In this document: one piece after another, positions 42,324 to 51,468 of the stretch
How positions within the stretch are numbered: position 1 is the stretch's first letter
Layout of the letters: every line of letters begins with the position of its first letter
Source of the DNA: NAT127 sp041655035
GTDB lineage: Bacteria > Pseudomonadota > Gammaproteobacteria > Pseudomonadales > Porticoccaceae
NCBI GenBank assembly: GCA_041655035.1
Contig: JBAZCN010000002.1
Coordinates: forward strand, 9,524-73,523
Reading direction: 5' to 3'
Length of the DNA stretch: 64,000 nucleotides
Notes under the pieces: generated by a model
Seen by the model: only the letters and a program-made list of their open reading frames with translations
What the model was told of the DNA's origin: nothing
The model's database searches: none
Translations under genes and position numbers: made by a program

Positions 42324-43295
42324 ATGAAAAACCGTCTCGCCGGTCTAGTTGTGCTCATTGGCCTGTGCCTGGCGTTGGCCGGCTGTGACAACAACCCGAC
42401 CGATGTGCCGACGGTGGGTTTCGTCGACGCCTTCGAAGACAGCACCATCGGCCAGGCTCGGGAGGGCTTTCTGGAGGCCCTGCGGGAAGCTGGCCTGTCG
42501 GAGCAGGACGGCACCCTGAAACTGATCTACCGCAACGCCCAGGGCGACATCCCCACGCTGACCCAGATCGTTCGCTATCTGATTGCCGAGAAGGTCTCGC
42601 TGCTGGCCACCAGCCCGTCGCTCTCCACCATCACCGCCATCCAGAACACCCGCGACGTGCCGGTGTTCATGATGGTTGCGCCGACACCCGAGCTGATGCA
42701 GGTGCGCGACGCCGAGGGCAGGGATCCGCCCAACCTGTTCGGGGTCGGCGAGGACCTGGCGTACATCGACACCTCGTTCGCGATGATCCCGCAACTGGTG
42801 CGCCCACGGGGAGAGAGGCTGCGCGTCGGCCTGCTCTACAATCAGTCGGAGCCGCAGTCCGTGTTCGCCTACGAGCGCCTGTCGGCGCTCGCCGGGAGTC
42901 TCGGTATCACCTTGGTGGCCAGGCCGGTGAACACCACCGCCGACGTCCATCTGGTAACCGGTGCGCTGCTCAACGAACGGATCGACGCCTTCTTCGCCAA
43001 TCCCGACAACACCGTGTTCGGCGCCTTCGAAACCATCCTCAAATCCTGCAACGCCGCGGGAGTGCCGATTTTCACCAGCGAGGCGGGACTGGTGGCGCGC
43101 GGTGCGGTCGCCGCCTATGGCGCCGACATCTACCAGTGGGGCTACCAGGCCGGGCAGCAGGCGGCGCGATTCATCCGCGACGGCTCCGAGGGCCTCGGCT
43201 GGGAGATGGTCCGGTTGCGCCGCCAGGTCTACAACCCCGAGGTCGCGGAGCGCTTTGGCCTGGTCATTCCGGATGGTTTCGAGCCCATTCACTGA
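42324..43295 (+). CDS. ABC transporter substrate-binding lipoprotein (PF04392-like)
   Basis: The 323-residue lipoprotein has the lipobox LALAGC with lipidated C21. The mature protein shows the two-lobe ABC_sub_bind pattern: VPTVGFVDAFEDSTIGQAREGFLEAL, LATSPSLSTITAIQNT, VPVFMMVAPTPELM, RVGLLYNQSEPQS and FTSEAGLVARGAVAAYGADIYQWGYQAG. It is the first gene of a three-gene transporter; its stop overlaps the permease start (TGATG). Relatives include tryptophan/tyrosine or other amino-acid transporters, but the ligand here is not identifiable. Confidence 0.88.
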   Translation: MKNRLAGLVVLIGLCLALAGCDNNPTDVPTVGFVDAFEDSTIGQAREGFLEALREAGLSEQDGTLKLIYRNAQGDIPTLTQIVRYLIAEKVSLLATSPSLSTITAIQNTRDVPVFMMVAPTPELMQVRDAEGRDPPNLFGVGEDLAYIDTSFAMIPQLVRPRGERLRVGLLYNQSEPQSVFAYERLSALAGSLGITLVARPVNTTADVHLVTGALLNERIDAFFANPDNTVFGAFETILKSCNAAGVPIFTSEAGLVARGAVAAYGADIYQWGYQAGQQAARFIRDGSEGLGWEMVRLRRQVYNPEVAERFGLVIPDGFEPIH

Positions 43296-44164
43296 TGACC
43301 TTTTATCTTTCGGCACTGGTTCTCGGCCTCTGCCTGTCGGCGATGGGCCTGGGCATTTTCATCACCATGAAGATTTTCCGCATTCCCGACATCACCACCG
43401 ACGGCAGTTACACCCTCGGCGCGGCCGTTACCGCCGTCGCCCTGGTCAATGGCTGGCCGCTGCCCGCCACCCTCGCGGCCAGCGTCGCCGCGGGAGCGCT
43501 GGCGGGAGTGGCCACCGGACTGGTACACACCCGCCTCCACATCGAGGCCCTGCTGGCCGGCATTCTGGTGATGACCGGCCTCTACTCCATCAATCTCAGC
43601 GTCCTCGGGCGCTCCAACATTCCGCTGGTCAGTGTCGACACCATTTTTGGCCGGCTGGGGGTGTTCGAGAGTACCGTCTACAACGAACTATGGGTCGGGC
43701 TGGTGTTCATACTGGTGCTCGGCAGCCTGGTGGCGTACTTTCTGCGCACCGATTTCGGCATCGCCATGCGCGCCACCGGCAGCAGTGAATCCATGACCCG
43801 CGCCATGGGCGTCGACATCCGCCGCATGAAGGTAATCGGCCTCGCCGTTGCCAACGCCCTCACCGCCCTCAGCGGATTTCTCGTCGCCCAGTACCAGCAT
43901 TTCACCGATATCAACATGGGCATCGGCATCGTGCTGGTGGGCCTCGGCTCGGTGCTGATCGGCGATGCGGTGATCCGCTGGTTCGGCATTCGCGGCATCG
44001 GCTGGCAGCTGCTCACGGTGGTGGTCGGCTGCATTCTTTTCCAGATGGTGCTGGCCGCGGCGCTGTCACTCGGTGTGAATCCCAATTTCCTCAAGCTGGT
44101 CACCGCGGTATGCGTGCTGGCCATCGTCGGCCTGCCCCGGCTATTGCAGCGGGAGGTGCGCTGA
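43295..44164 (+). CDS. ABC transporter permease (LivH/LivM-like fold)
   Basis: The 289-residue inner-membrane protein has about eight hydrophobic helices. Characteristic segments are MGLGIFITMKIFRIPDITTDGSYTLGAAV and the cytosolic coupling region RTDFGIAMRATGSSESMTRAMGVDIRRMKVIGLAVANALTALSGFLVAQYQ, typical of permeases paired with PF04392 binding proteins. Start ATG 43295 overlaps the upstream stop. A single permease gene implies a homodimer. The ATPase gene starts immediately after the stop codon. Confidence 0.9.
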   Translation: MTFYLSALVLGLCLSAMGLGIFITMKIFRIPDITTDGSYTLGAAVTAVALVNGWPLPATLAASVAAGALAGVATGLVHTRLHIEALLAGILVMTGLYSINLSVLGRSNIPLVSVDTIFGRLGVFESTVYNELWVGLVFILVLGSLVAYFLRTDFGIAMRATGSSESMTRAMGVDIRRMKVIGLAVANALTALSGFLVAQYQHFTDINMGIGIVLVGLGSVLIGDAVIRWFGIRGIGWQLLTVVVGCILFQMVLAAALSLGVNPNFLKLVTAVCVLAIVGLPRLLQREVR

Positions 44165-44914
44165 ATGATAGCCCTGGAGGGTGTCGGCAAGACCTTCAAC
44201 GCCGGTGGGGCCGCCGAAGTCCGGGCGCTGCAGCCCACCGCGCTGTACCTTGCCGCCGGCACCTTCCTGGTGTTGGTCGGCGGCAATGGATCGGGGAAGA
44301 CCACGCTGCTCGACATCGTTTCGGGGGCATTGCCGGCCAGTGGCGGGCGGGTGCTCATCAAGGGGGTCGACGTCACCGCCCTGCCGGAACACCGTCGCAG
44401 CCGCTGGGTCGCCCGGGTGTTTCAGAACCCGCTGGCGGGCACCGCCTCCGATCTGACCGTGCTCGACAATTTTCGCCTCGCGGCGCTGCGCACCCGCGCC
44501 AAGAGGCTGGTCATCGGCGTCGACGAGGCATTTCGTCGCCAAGTGCGCGAGCGGATCGCGGAACTCGGCCTGGGCCTGGAGGACAAGCTGCACCAGCCCA
44601 TGGGCGCGCTCTCCGGTGGCCAACGCCAGGCCCTGACTTTGTTGATGAGCGTGATGGACCACACCGATATCCTGCTGCTCGACGAACCGACGGCGGCCCT
44701 CGATCCCCATTCCGCGCGGATGGTGCTGCGCCTTGCCGACCGCCTGATCGCGGAGCGGAAACTCACCGCGATTTTCATCACCCACAATCTGAGCGAGGCG
44801 ATGGCGCTGGGCAGCCGCCTGATACAGCTCGACCGCGGCCGCATCGTCCGCGACCTGGACGGCGCCGCAAAGCGCGCGCTGCGGCTGGAGGAGATGCAGC
44901 GCTGGTTTGGCTGA
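44165..44914 (+). CDS. ABC transporter ATP-binding protein
   Basis: The 249-residue ATPase shows Walker A GGNGSGKT (39-46), Q-loop VFQNPLAGT, signature LSGGQRQ (149-155), Walker B ILLLDEP (169-175), D-loop and switch His in FITHNLSEA. It is directly adjacent to the permease gene and completes the importer. No transport genes follow; the next gene encodes the large HD-GYP protein after 263 bases. Confidence 0.95.
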   Translation: MIALEGVGKTFNAGGAAEVRALQPTALYLAAGTFLVLVGGNGSGKTTLLDIVSGALPASGGRVLIKGVDVTALPEHRRSRWVARVFQNPLAGTASDLTVLDNFRLAALRTRAKRLVIGVDEAFRRQVRERIAELGLGLEDKLHQPMGALSGGQRQALTLLMSVMDHTDILLLDEPTAALDPHSARMVLRLADRLIAERKLTAIFITHNLSEAMALGSRLIQLDRGRIVRDLDGAAKRALRLEEMQRWFG

Positions 44915-44942
44915 GGCGCTGTCCGGCGTCGGCCGGGGGCGG

Positions 44943-45053
44943 TCACTCGCCGGACCGGCGCAGCCGTTCCAGCGGCGTTAGCTGGTTGAAATCCGGCAGC
45001 CGTGAGGCCGCCGCGTCGGGGCGCAGCACTGTTTGACAACGTCGGGTTGAGCG
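44943..45053 (-). pseudogene. possible decayed 3' end of a lost gene
   Basis: A minus-strand frame of 36 codons ends in TGA at 44943-44945 and reads VLRPDAAASRLPDFNQLT then PLERLRRSGE, which looks more protein-like than chance but has no start codon and is closed by TAA upstream. It could be the remnant of a deleted gene. I do not recognise the family and chance cannot be ruled out. Confidence 0.2.
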
Positions 45054-45177
45054 TTAAAAATGACCGGGCTCCCTCAGGACGCCTGCTGCGACCGGTTCCC
45101 GGCGAGTGGGACACTATCTGTCTGTTTTTCGCCGCAACAATAACAGAAACCGCGAAATGACTAGCGAGGACACTGGA

Positions 45178-48100
45178 ATGTTCAAAGGACGCAGCGGTGG
45201 CAGGCGGATTCGGTTTTCCATCCGGGTCACGGTGGTGGGCATGTTTCTGGTGGCGACGACGATAACCGCAGCCGTCGCCATTGGCCTCCAGTATTTTTTC
45301 AGCCGCAACCTGGCGACCGAATCGACGCTGACCGTATACCAGCACGCGGCGGCCAGCACCAGCGAACACCTCGACAAAGTGGATGCGGCGGCAACCCAGG
45401 CCGCCAGCCTGCTGGCGGAATATCCCGGGCTCACCGACGGCGGCTGGGTCGCCGCCCACACCCGCCGGATATTTGCCGATACCCTCAGTCGCACACCGCT
45501 CTTTTACGGCATTTACATCGGCTTTGACAACGGCGACTTCTTCGAGCTGGTGAATCTCGACACCAGTGTGGCGGTGCGCAACCAGCTGCGGGCGCAGCCG
45601 CAGGACCGCTGGGTCGTCATCGAGGTCCGCGGCGAGGGCGAGCGGCGCCGGCGCTGGTTCCATTATCACGATGCCGATTTCAACCTGAGGGCCAGTCGCG
45701 AGGAGGCCACTGACTATCTGGCCAACGAACGACCCTGGTTTACGGCCGCCAGAACGGGGGAGGTCTTCAGGACCGCACCCTACCAGTTCCGGCATCTCCA
45801 GGCGCCGGGGCAGACTTACTCGACCCGTATCGCCGGCGGTGCCGTGCTGGCGGTGGACATCGCCCTGTCGTCCATCTCCCACTACCTGTATCAGCAGATC
45901 ATCCATGTCGACAGTGAGATATTTCTCTATCAGGGCAGCGGTGAACTCATCGCATCGAGCCTGCCCGAGCAGGGCATGGCGGATATTCCGCAGAGCGCTC
46001 CCCTGGAACTGAGTGCCGAGCAACGCGCCCTGATCGCCGGGCATCCGCTGCTCACCGTCGCCAATGAGCTGGATTGGCCGCCTATCGATTTTGCGGTGTC
46101 GGGCCGGCCTTACGGCTATGCCATCGATACCCTGGCGCTGATCGCCGAGATGACGGGCCTGCGTTTCGACTATGTCAACGGCTACCCCTGGCCCGATCTC
46201 GTGGCACTGTTCGACGCCGGCCAACTGGATGTGCTCCAGCCGGTGTTCGGCACTCCGGAAAACGCCGGCAGGGGCGCGTTGAGCCAGTCGCTGCTGGATG
46301 TGCCCTACGGCGTCGTCACCCGCCCCGACAGCGAGGTGATTACCGATCTTCGCCAACTGGCCGGCAAAGTGGTGGCGATTCCCAGGGGCTGGTCGATTGT
46401 CGGTATCATCGCCACACAGTTCCCGGACATCACCGTGCTCGAAGTGGCATCGGTGCGGGGCATGCTCGAAGCGGTGCGTGCCGGGCGGGCGGACGCCGGG
46501 CTGGATGCCGCCGCCGTCCTGCGCTACACCATGCGCCAGTTTTTCATCGACGATGTGCGCCTCCACCAGCCGCTGGTGTTTTCCGACGGGGAGTTGCCCG
46601 GGCACCTGCACTTTCTGCTCGGCCGCGACAATGCGGCACTGGTGGAGATCTTCGACCTGGCCCTGGCCAATATCAGTGACGCCCAGAAGCTGGCGCTGCA
46701 GGCCAAATGGCTTGGTGAACCACCGAAAAGCATGGGCACCGTGCCCTATCCGCAGCTGGTGACGCTGGCCGCCGACAGCGCCGGGCAGGAACGCCTCGCC
46801 AGGATTTCCATTGCCGGTCGGGATCATTTCGCCTATGTGCAGGCCGTAGGTGGCGAAGGTCGGGAGCCCGATTATTTCGCGGTGGTGACGCCGGTGGCCG
46901 CGGTGCTGGCGCCGGCGGCGGCGCGGGTGACGGCGGCGCTGTGGATCACCGCCCTGTGCCTGTTGCTGTTGCTGCCGGTCTCCTTCTGGCTGGGGGGCTT
47001 CATCGTCAGGCCGGTCAGGCGGCTGGCGGATGAAAATCGCAAGATCGGCCGCCGCGATTACGATGCGCTGGTGCCGGTGAACAGCCGCATCGTCGAGATC
47101 GACGAACTCGCTTCTTCGCTGACCACCATGGCCCATGCCATCGAACGCCACGGCGAACAGCAGGAGCGGCTGATGGAGTCGTTCTTCCGCCTGATCGCCG
47201 AGGCGATCGACGACAAATCCCCCTATACCGCCAAACACTGCGCACGGGTGCCCGAGCTCGCGATCATGCTGGCGGAACGGGCGCAGGACGCCAGTACCCC
47301 GCCGTTCGACGAATTCCATTTCGACACTGAGCAGCAGTGGCGGGAGTTTCGTATCGGCGCCTGGCTCCACGACTGCGGCAAGATCACCACGCCGGAACAT
47401 ATCATCGACAAAGGCACCAAGCTGGAGCTCAATTACAACCGCATTCACGAGATTCGCACCCGCTTCGAAGTGCTGTGGCGCGACGCCGAGGTCGATTACT
47501 GGCGCGGACGGCTGGCGGAGCCCGGTCGGGCCGCCGCGCTGGAAGCCGAGTTGCAGCGGCGCCACCGGCAATTGCGCGATGATTTCGCCTTTATTGCCGC
47601 CTGCAACCTGGGCAGCGAATCCCTCGATCAGGCGGTGATTGCCCGGCTGCACTCCTTGGCGGGGATCGTCTGGCAGCGCCATTTCGACGACCGGCTGGGG
47701 TTGTCCCGCGTCGAGGCCGCGCGCTTCAGCGGTGCGCCGCCGGCCCTGCCGGTTGCCGAGACCCTGCTGGCGGACCGGCCTGAACACCTGATTCCCCGTG
47801 CGGGAGAGCGCGAATATCCGCCGCACCTGGGGATCCGGATGGAGGTGCCGGAACATCTCTACAACCAGGGCGAGCTGTACAATCTCTGTATCCCCCGGGG
47901 GACCCTGACTCCCGAGGACCGCTTCAAGATCAACGAGCACATCATCAGCACTATCAAAATGCTCGATAGTCTCCATTTCCCCGAAGAGCTGGCGCAGGTT
48001 CCCCGCTATGCCTCGACTCATCACGAGGCGCTCGATGGCAGCGGCTACCCGCGCAAACTTACCGCCGAGGAGCTGTCGATGCCGGAGCGATTCATCGTGC

Positions 48101-48336
48101 TGGCGGATATCTTCGAAGCATTGACCGCCGCCGACCGGCCCTACAAGCCCGCCAAGACCGTGAGCACCGCCATCGAGGTGCTCTACAGCATGGTGGTCAA
48201 GGGCCATGTCGACCGGGATGTGTTCGAACTCTTTCTCACCAGCGGCGTATACCGCGAGTTCGCCTCCCGGTTCCTGCCCGAGGAGCAGATCGACGAAGTG
48301 AACATCGAGCGCTATCTCCGTCCCGCCCACGGTTAG
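45178..48336 (+). CDS. HD-GYP cyclic-di-GMP phosphodiesterase-type protein with Cache sensor and nested SBP domain
   Basis: The 1052-residue membrane sensor starts at ATG 45178 (MFKGRSGGRR), chosen because GAGGA lies 7 bases upstream. In order: TM helix about 16-38; a periplasmic double-Cache-like region to about 280; a bacterial solute-binding (SBP_bac_3-like) domain about 282-518; a short stretch resembling the end of the Cache domain (GRDHFAYVQAV to PDYFAVVTP, about 538-575); TM helix 586-608; HAMP; and an HD-GYP domain with HD in WLHDCGK near 730 and HHE...DGSGYP near 947-957. About 215 residues separate the HD and GYP motifs, longer than usual. It follows an ABC importer gene set and may sense the same ligand. 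Confidence 0.85.
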   Translation: MFKGRSGGRRIRFSIRVTVVGMFLVATTITAAVAIGLQYFFSRNLATESTLTVYQHAAASTSEHLDKVDAAATQAASLLAEYPGLTDGGWVAAHTRRIFADTLSRTPLFYGIYIGFDNGDFFELVNLDTSVAVRNQLRAQPQDRWVVIEVRGEGERRRRWFHYHDADFNLRASREEATDYLANERPWFTAARTGEVFRTAPYQFRHLQAPGQTYSTRIAGGAVLAVDIALSSISHYLYQQIIHVDSEIFLYQGSGELIASSLPEQGMADIPQSAPLELSAEQRALIAGHPLLTVANELDWPPIDFAVSGRPYGYAIDTLALIAEMTGLRFDYVNGYPWPDLVALFDAGQLDVLQPVFGTPENAGRGALSQSLLDVPYGVVTRPDSEVITDLRQLAGKVVAIPRGWSIVGIIATQFPDITVLEVASVRGMLEAVRAGRADAGLDAAAVLRYTMRQFFIDDVRLHQPLVFSDGELPGHLHFLLGRDNAALVEIFDLALANISDAQKLALQAKWLGEPPKSMGTVPYPQLVTLAADSAGQERLARISIAGRDHFAYVQAVGGEGREPDYFAVVTPVAAVLAPAAARVTAALWITALCLLLLLPVSFWLGGFIVRPVRRLADENRKIGRRDYDALVPVNSRIVEIDELASSLTTMAHAIERHGEQQERLMESFFRLIAEAIDDKSPYTAKHCARVPELAIMLAERAQDASTPPFDEFHFDTEQQWREFRIGAWLHDCGKITTPEHIIDKGTKLELNYNRIHEIRTRFEVLWRDAEVDYWRGRLAEPGRAAALEAELQRRHRQLRDDFAFIAACNLGSESLDQAVIARLHSLAGIVWQRHFDDRLGLSRVEAARFSGAPPALPVAETLLADRPEHLIPRAGEREYPPHLGIRMEVPEHLYNQGELYNLCIPRGTLTPEDRFKINEHIISTIKMLDSLHFPEELAQVPRYASTHHEALDGSGYPRKLTAEELSMPERFIVLADIFEALTAADRPYKPAKTVSTAIEVLYSMVVKGHVDRDVFELFLTSGVYREFASRFLPEEQIDEVNIERYLRPAHG

Positions 48337-48445
48337 CATCCGTCGAGACAAGGGTATCGCCCGAACCTCGACAGACGCTGGGGAAGGGCAGGGCTTTTGG
48401 GTGTATCATCCGCGGCTGAACCCCCGGTAGATATCTGGAGCACCT

Positions 48446-49093
48446 ATGCCCTCCCCGCAACCACACTTCGACCACCAGCAGTTTGCCGCCCTGGTGGCCC
48501 GCCTGGGCATTGCCGACCAGGTACTCGACTCCCAGGCCTTGTCGGGCCTCGCCCTGGCGGTCCTCTCCGCGCCCGACCTGATCGAGACCAGTGAATGGTT
48601 TCCCCTCGCCTTTCTCGATGCCAGCGGTGAAGTGGCGGAGCCGGCCTTCGAGTCCGCGGCGGATGCCGACGCGTTTTACGACCAGTTGCACCAGCTGGTC
48701 GGCGTGTGGAACGCCATTCTGGCGCAAGACGCCGACATTCCACTGCCCGAAGACTGCGGCCTGGACGCTGACGGCCAGCCTTCCGCCGCACTGAGGGATT
48801 TTTGTGACGGCGTGCTGGTCGGCTTCGACTGGCTGGATGAGGTCTGGAGCGAGGTGCTCGACGAGGTGGCGGAGATCAACAGCGATCTCGGCGAGGTGTT
48901 CGATTCCACCGTCACCGCCTGCATGTTGCTCAACGATCCGCAGGCCACCCGCGCCAGCCTCGAGCAGAACGACGGCATGGCCATCGACGAGCAGATGACC
49001 TGCGCCGAGGCCATCGAGGTGTTTCGCTCGGGGATGAGGATCCTGGCCAATTTCGGCCGGGACGTAGCGGCGTTGCTGGAGGAAGAGGGCTGA
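48446..49093 (+). CDS. UPF0149 (YgfB/YecA) family protein
   Basis: The 215-residue acidic cytosolic protein begins with FAALVARLGIADQVLDSQALSGL and contains FCDGVLVGFDWLDEVWSEVLDEVAEIN and AEAIEVFRSGMRILANFGRD, typical of the all-helical YgfB family. In Pseudomonas aeruginosa a YgfB protein affects beta-lactam resistance regulation, but the role here is unknown. Start ATG 48446 has TGGAG about 9 bases upstream. It is alone between the HD-GYP gene and a repeat region. Confidence 0.85.
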   Translation: MPSPQPHFDHQQFAALVARLGIADQVLDSQALSGLALAVLSAPDLIETSEWFPLAFLDASGEVAEPAFESAADADAFYDQLHQLVGVWNAILAQDADIPLPEDCGLDADGQPSAALRDFCDGVLVGFDWLDEVWSEVLDEVAEINSDLGEVFDSTVTACMLLNDPQATRASLEQNDGMAIDEQMTCAEAIEVFRSGMRILANFGRDVAALLEEEG

Positions 49094-49166
49094 CGCCCAG
49101 TTCGGACGCCACTGCTGTTTCAGCTGGCACGCAAAGGCATGTCGCGCCGCTGCGGGGTAAAGCCTC

Positions 49167-49343
49167 CGGTGCGCTTCGTGCCTCAGCGCACCCTATGGAA
49201 AGCGCGTCGCAGTGCGCTTGGGGACGACCCCGAGGGGGCCAATAGGGTGTGCTGAGGCACGAAGCGCACCGCAGCAACTACAGGTCTGGGAAGGTGCCTT
49301 TATCTATCGGAGCATAGGGTGTGCTGAGGCACGAAGCGCACCG
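49167..49343. repeat. REP-like palindromic repeats, three copies
   Basis: Three near-identical elements of 30 bases are found: one inverted at 49167-49196 and two direct at 49242-49271 and 49314-49343. Each begins ATAGGGTGTGC or its variant, has a centre TGAGGCACGAA, and ends GCGCACCG, so the GGTG(T/C)GC and GCGCACC arms can form a hairpin. The first pair is a BIME-like inverted pair 45 bases apart. The surrounding gap 49094-49404 holds no convincing gene. Confidence 0.8.
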
Positions 49344-49404
49344 CGGGAACGCGGCGATATATCCTGTTATCTATCAATGGATCGAATATAGCCTTCGCCA
49401 GACC

Positions 49405-51222
49405 CTAACCGCCGTAACACTGCTTCACCGCCTCCCGTCCCTCCTTGCCAATGACCTGGTACTTCTTCCAGAACGCGCTGTCGATACCCTTCAGGTTATT
49501 GCTGGTCCCGGTGCTGCGGTAGCGGGCCAGGTGGCGCGGCCCGCCGTTGTACACCGCATAGGTGGCCCGCGCCAGGTTGTGCACGTCGCCGTTGATCTCG
49601 TGCTCCTTGCGCTTGATGGCATAGTCCACCAGGTAGTGGGCGAGGATTTCGTTGCCGGCGCGGGCGTTGTAGCCGACATTGCCCTGCAGGGCGTCGAGGT
49701 CGTAGATGCCGCGCCACACATGTTTGTTGATCTGCATCAGCCCCACTGATCCCGCCGTCGACAGGATGGGCTGGACCTGGCCATTGCGCTCGACGAACTG
49801 CCGCCAGCAGGTTTCCTGCCAGGCCGTGGCCCGCACCAGGTTTTCGTAGACGGCGAAGAACGCCGGCGGCACTTTGCCCCGCTCCCGCTCGCCACGGATA
49901 CTTTCATCGATGAGCTGTTCCATGGTGCTCAGGTAGTGGTCGAGTTCATCGGGCGCCGGCACCCAGCCGGTCAGGGTCTTGACCAGGGCGGGATCGACGG
50001 TGGCGGCTTCGACCCGGGGAACCACCCAGATAAACGGCAGGGCGGGGGTGGTCTCCTCCTCGAAGTCGGGATCCAGCCCCAGCAGGCTGCGCAAGCGGGG
50101 GTCGATGACGGTATCGTACTTCAACTCCTCGTCCGTTACCGCGGGCGACAGCGTTCGGGCAAGGTTTCTCAGGGTGTTGCTGTCGAGACGCAGGCCGAGG
50201 TGGGGAGCGGCGTGATCGAGTGTTTGCAGGGCATTGGCGGCGCTGATGAAGGTGGCAAGGTGAATGGCTTCAGCACCGGGCAGGTTCAGGTCGCTGTCCC
50301 GCAACAGGGGCGCCAGTCGCGACCAGGTGTCGAGAAACAACGCGCGCACCGGGTCACCCTTGCGGTGGTCTGCGGCGAGGGCGTCGCGCAGATCGTGGCG
50401 GGCCTCGATCAGGATATCGGCGAGAGTGGCGCGCAGCTCCGGCGCCGCCGGCATCGCCAGGCCGATGATCAGCCAGGTGGCGAAGGCGTCCCACGATTGC
50501 CAGGCGGCATCCCAGGCGGCCAGCTCCGCCCGGGTCAGTACCGCTTGCGGGGCCGGCGTCCAGTCGGCAGGGCGTGGCGGGGTGTCGAGAGTGAATACGA
50601 TGGTGAGCCCGTCCGATGTCGCCGTCGCTGCCTTGAGGGCAAGCGACTCGGCGACACCCTGCCGCTCCGGCAATTCCCCCGGCAAGGCGTCGCGGATCAG
50701 GGTCTTCAGTTCGGTCAACGCCGGGGCAAAACCGACGGTGACGGCGCCGAGCCGGGGGTGGACGTAGCCCTTGATCCAGTTCCACAGGATGCCGGGCATC
50801 GAGCGGCTCTGGTCGCCGCTGAGAATATTCGAATCGATGACACGGAAGGCGATGGTGGTACCATCCTCGGATACCTGCGCCTCTTCCAGGGTCTCGATGG
50901 TGCCCTGCCATTCAAACGGCAGCAGGCAGCGTCCGCCAAGGGGCGTGCCACCACGGGCGATGGCCCGGGTCGTTATCCGCAGCTGGCCTTCGGCACCGCC
51001 CGCCACCCGGGGATCCGAGAGCAGCAGGGAGTTGCAATCGAGGCCGTCGGAAAAAACCTCGGCGGAACCGTCCGGGCCGAGAAACAGCTGCTGGGCCAGG
51101 GCCTGGCCGACTATTTCGTAATCGAGGGTGACCGGCAGGTCGAGCACCTCGCCGGCGACGCCAGGTGACAGCAGGCCCAGGGCCCCGGCAAACAACAGCG
51201 AATGAAGAAGGCGGTCACGCAT
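49405..51222 (-). CDS. lytic transglycosylase (SLT domain) with long N-terminal region
   Basis: The 605-residue exported protein starts at ATG 51222 (MRDRLLHSLLFAGALG), with a signal peptide ending near PGVAGEV. The C-terminal 140 residues are a transglycosylase SLT domain: the catalytic Glu in ATAWQETCW (about residue 470), GSVGLMQINKHVWRG, and NARAGNEILAHYLVDYA, with YAVYNGGPRHLARY near the end. The N-terminal 450 residues are predicted helical and of unknown fold. It probably cuts peptidoglycan in the periplasm. An in-frame upstream extension lacks family features. Confidence 0.82.
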   Translation of the reverse strand: MRDRLLHSLLFAGALGLLSPGVAGEVLDLPVTLDYEIVGQALAQQLFLGPDGSAEVFSDGLDCNSLLLSDPRVAGGAEGQLRITTRAIARGGTPLGGRCLLPFEWQGTIETLEEAQVSEDGTTIAFRVIDSNILSGDQSRSMPGILWNWIKGYVHPRLGAVTVGFAPALTELKTLIRDALPGELPERQGVAESLALKAATATSDGLTIVFTLDTPPRPADWTPAPQAVLTRAELAAWDAAWQSWDAFATWLIIGLAMPAAPELRATLADILIEARHDLRDALAADHRKGDPVRALFLDTWSRLAPLLRDSDLNLPGAEAIHLATFISAANALQTLDHAAPHLGLRLDSNTLRNLARTLSPAVTDEELKYDTVIDPRLRSLLGLDPDFEEETTPALPFIWVVPRVEAATVDPALVKTLTGWVPAPDELDHYLSTMEQLIDESIRGERERGKVPPAFFAVYENLVRATAWQETCWRQFVERNGQVQPILSTAGSVGLMQINKHVWRGIYDLDALQGNVGYNARAGNEILAHYLVDYAIKRKEHEINGDVHNLARATYAVYNGGPRHLARYRSTGTSNNLKGIDSAFWKKYQVIGKEGREAVKQCYGG

Positions 51223-51305
51223 AATGGTGATGTCCAGCTCGGGCTTTGCGAGTAGTGCTGTGTCGGGGAGTGGATCATAGCAAAATCCCGGCGGTGGCCC
51301 ACAGG

Positions 51306-51332
51306 GAACTTCGCGACAGCCGGCTTCTCCAA
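51306..51332 (+). promoter_or_regulatory. sigma-E/AlgU-type promoter of the small membrane protein gene
   Basis: GAACTT at 51306-51311, exactly 16 bases, then TCCAA at 51328-51332, fitting GAACTT-N16-TCnnA as do the two promoters near 3.5 kb. The transcript would start near 51338, giving a leader of about 130 bases before the gene at 51469. Confidence 0.5.
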
Positions 51333-51388
51333 AACAGAGTGTCACATCGCATTCAACAACGATCCTGTAGACAACAACCTAAGCGACG

Positions 51389-51448
51389 ACAACCAACGTC
51401 AATACAACCAAAGTCAACACAACCAAAGTCAACACAACCAAAGTCAAC
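51389..51448 (+). repeat. four tandem 15-base repeats in the 5' leader
   Basis: Three exact copies of ACAACCAAAGTCAAC (51404-51448) follow a variant copy ACAACCAACGTCAAT (51389-51403). The array is C/A-rich, would be unstructured in RNA, and ends 6 bases before the AGAGGA ribosome site at 51455-51460. The low GC content contrasts with the surrounding DNA. Confidence 0.85.
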
Positions 51449-51468
51449 AACAACAGAGGAAGTGCAAT

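Noticed and set aside
44422..48351. A 1309-codon minus-strand frame
   Set aside because: It is antisense to the ABC ATPase and HD-GYP genes, both with catalytic motifs on the plus strand; its own translation is low-complexity and unrecognisable.
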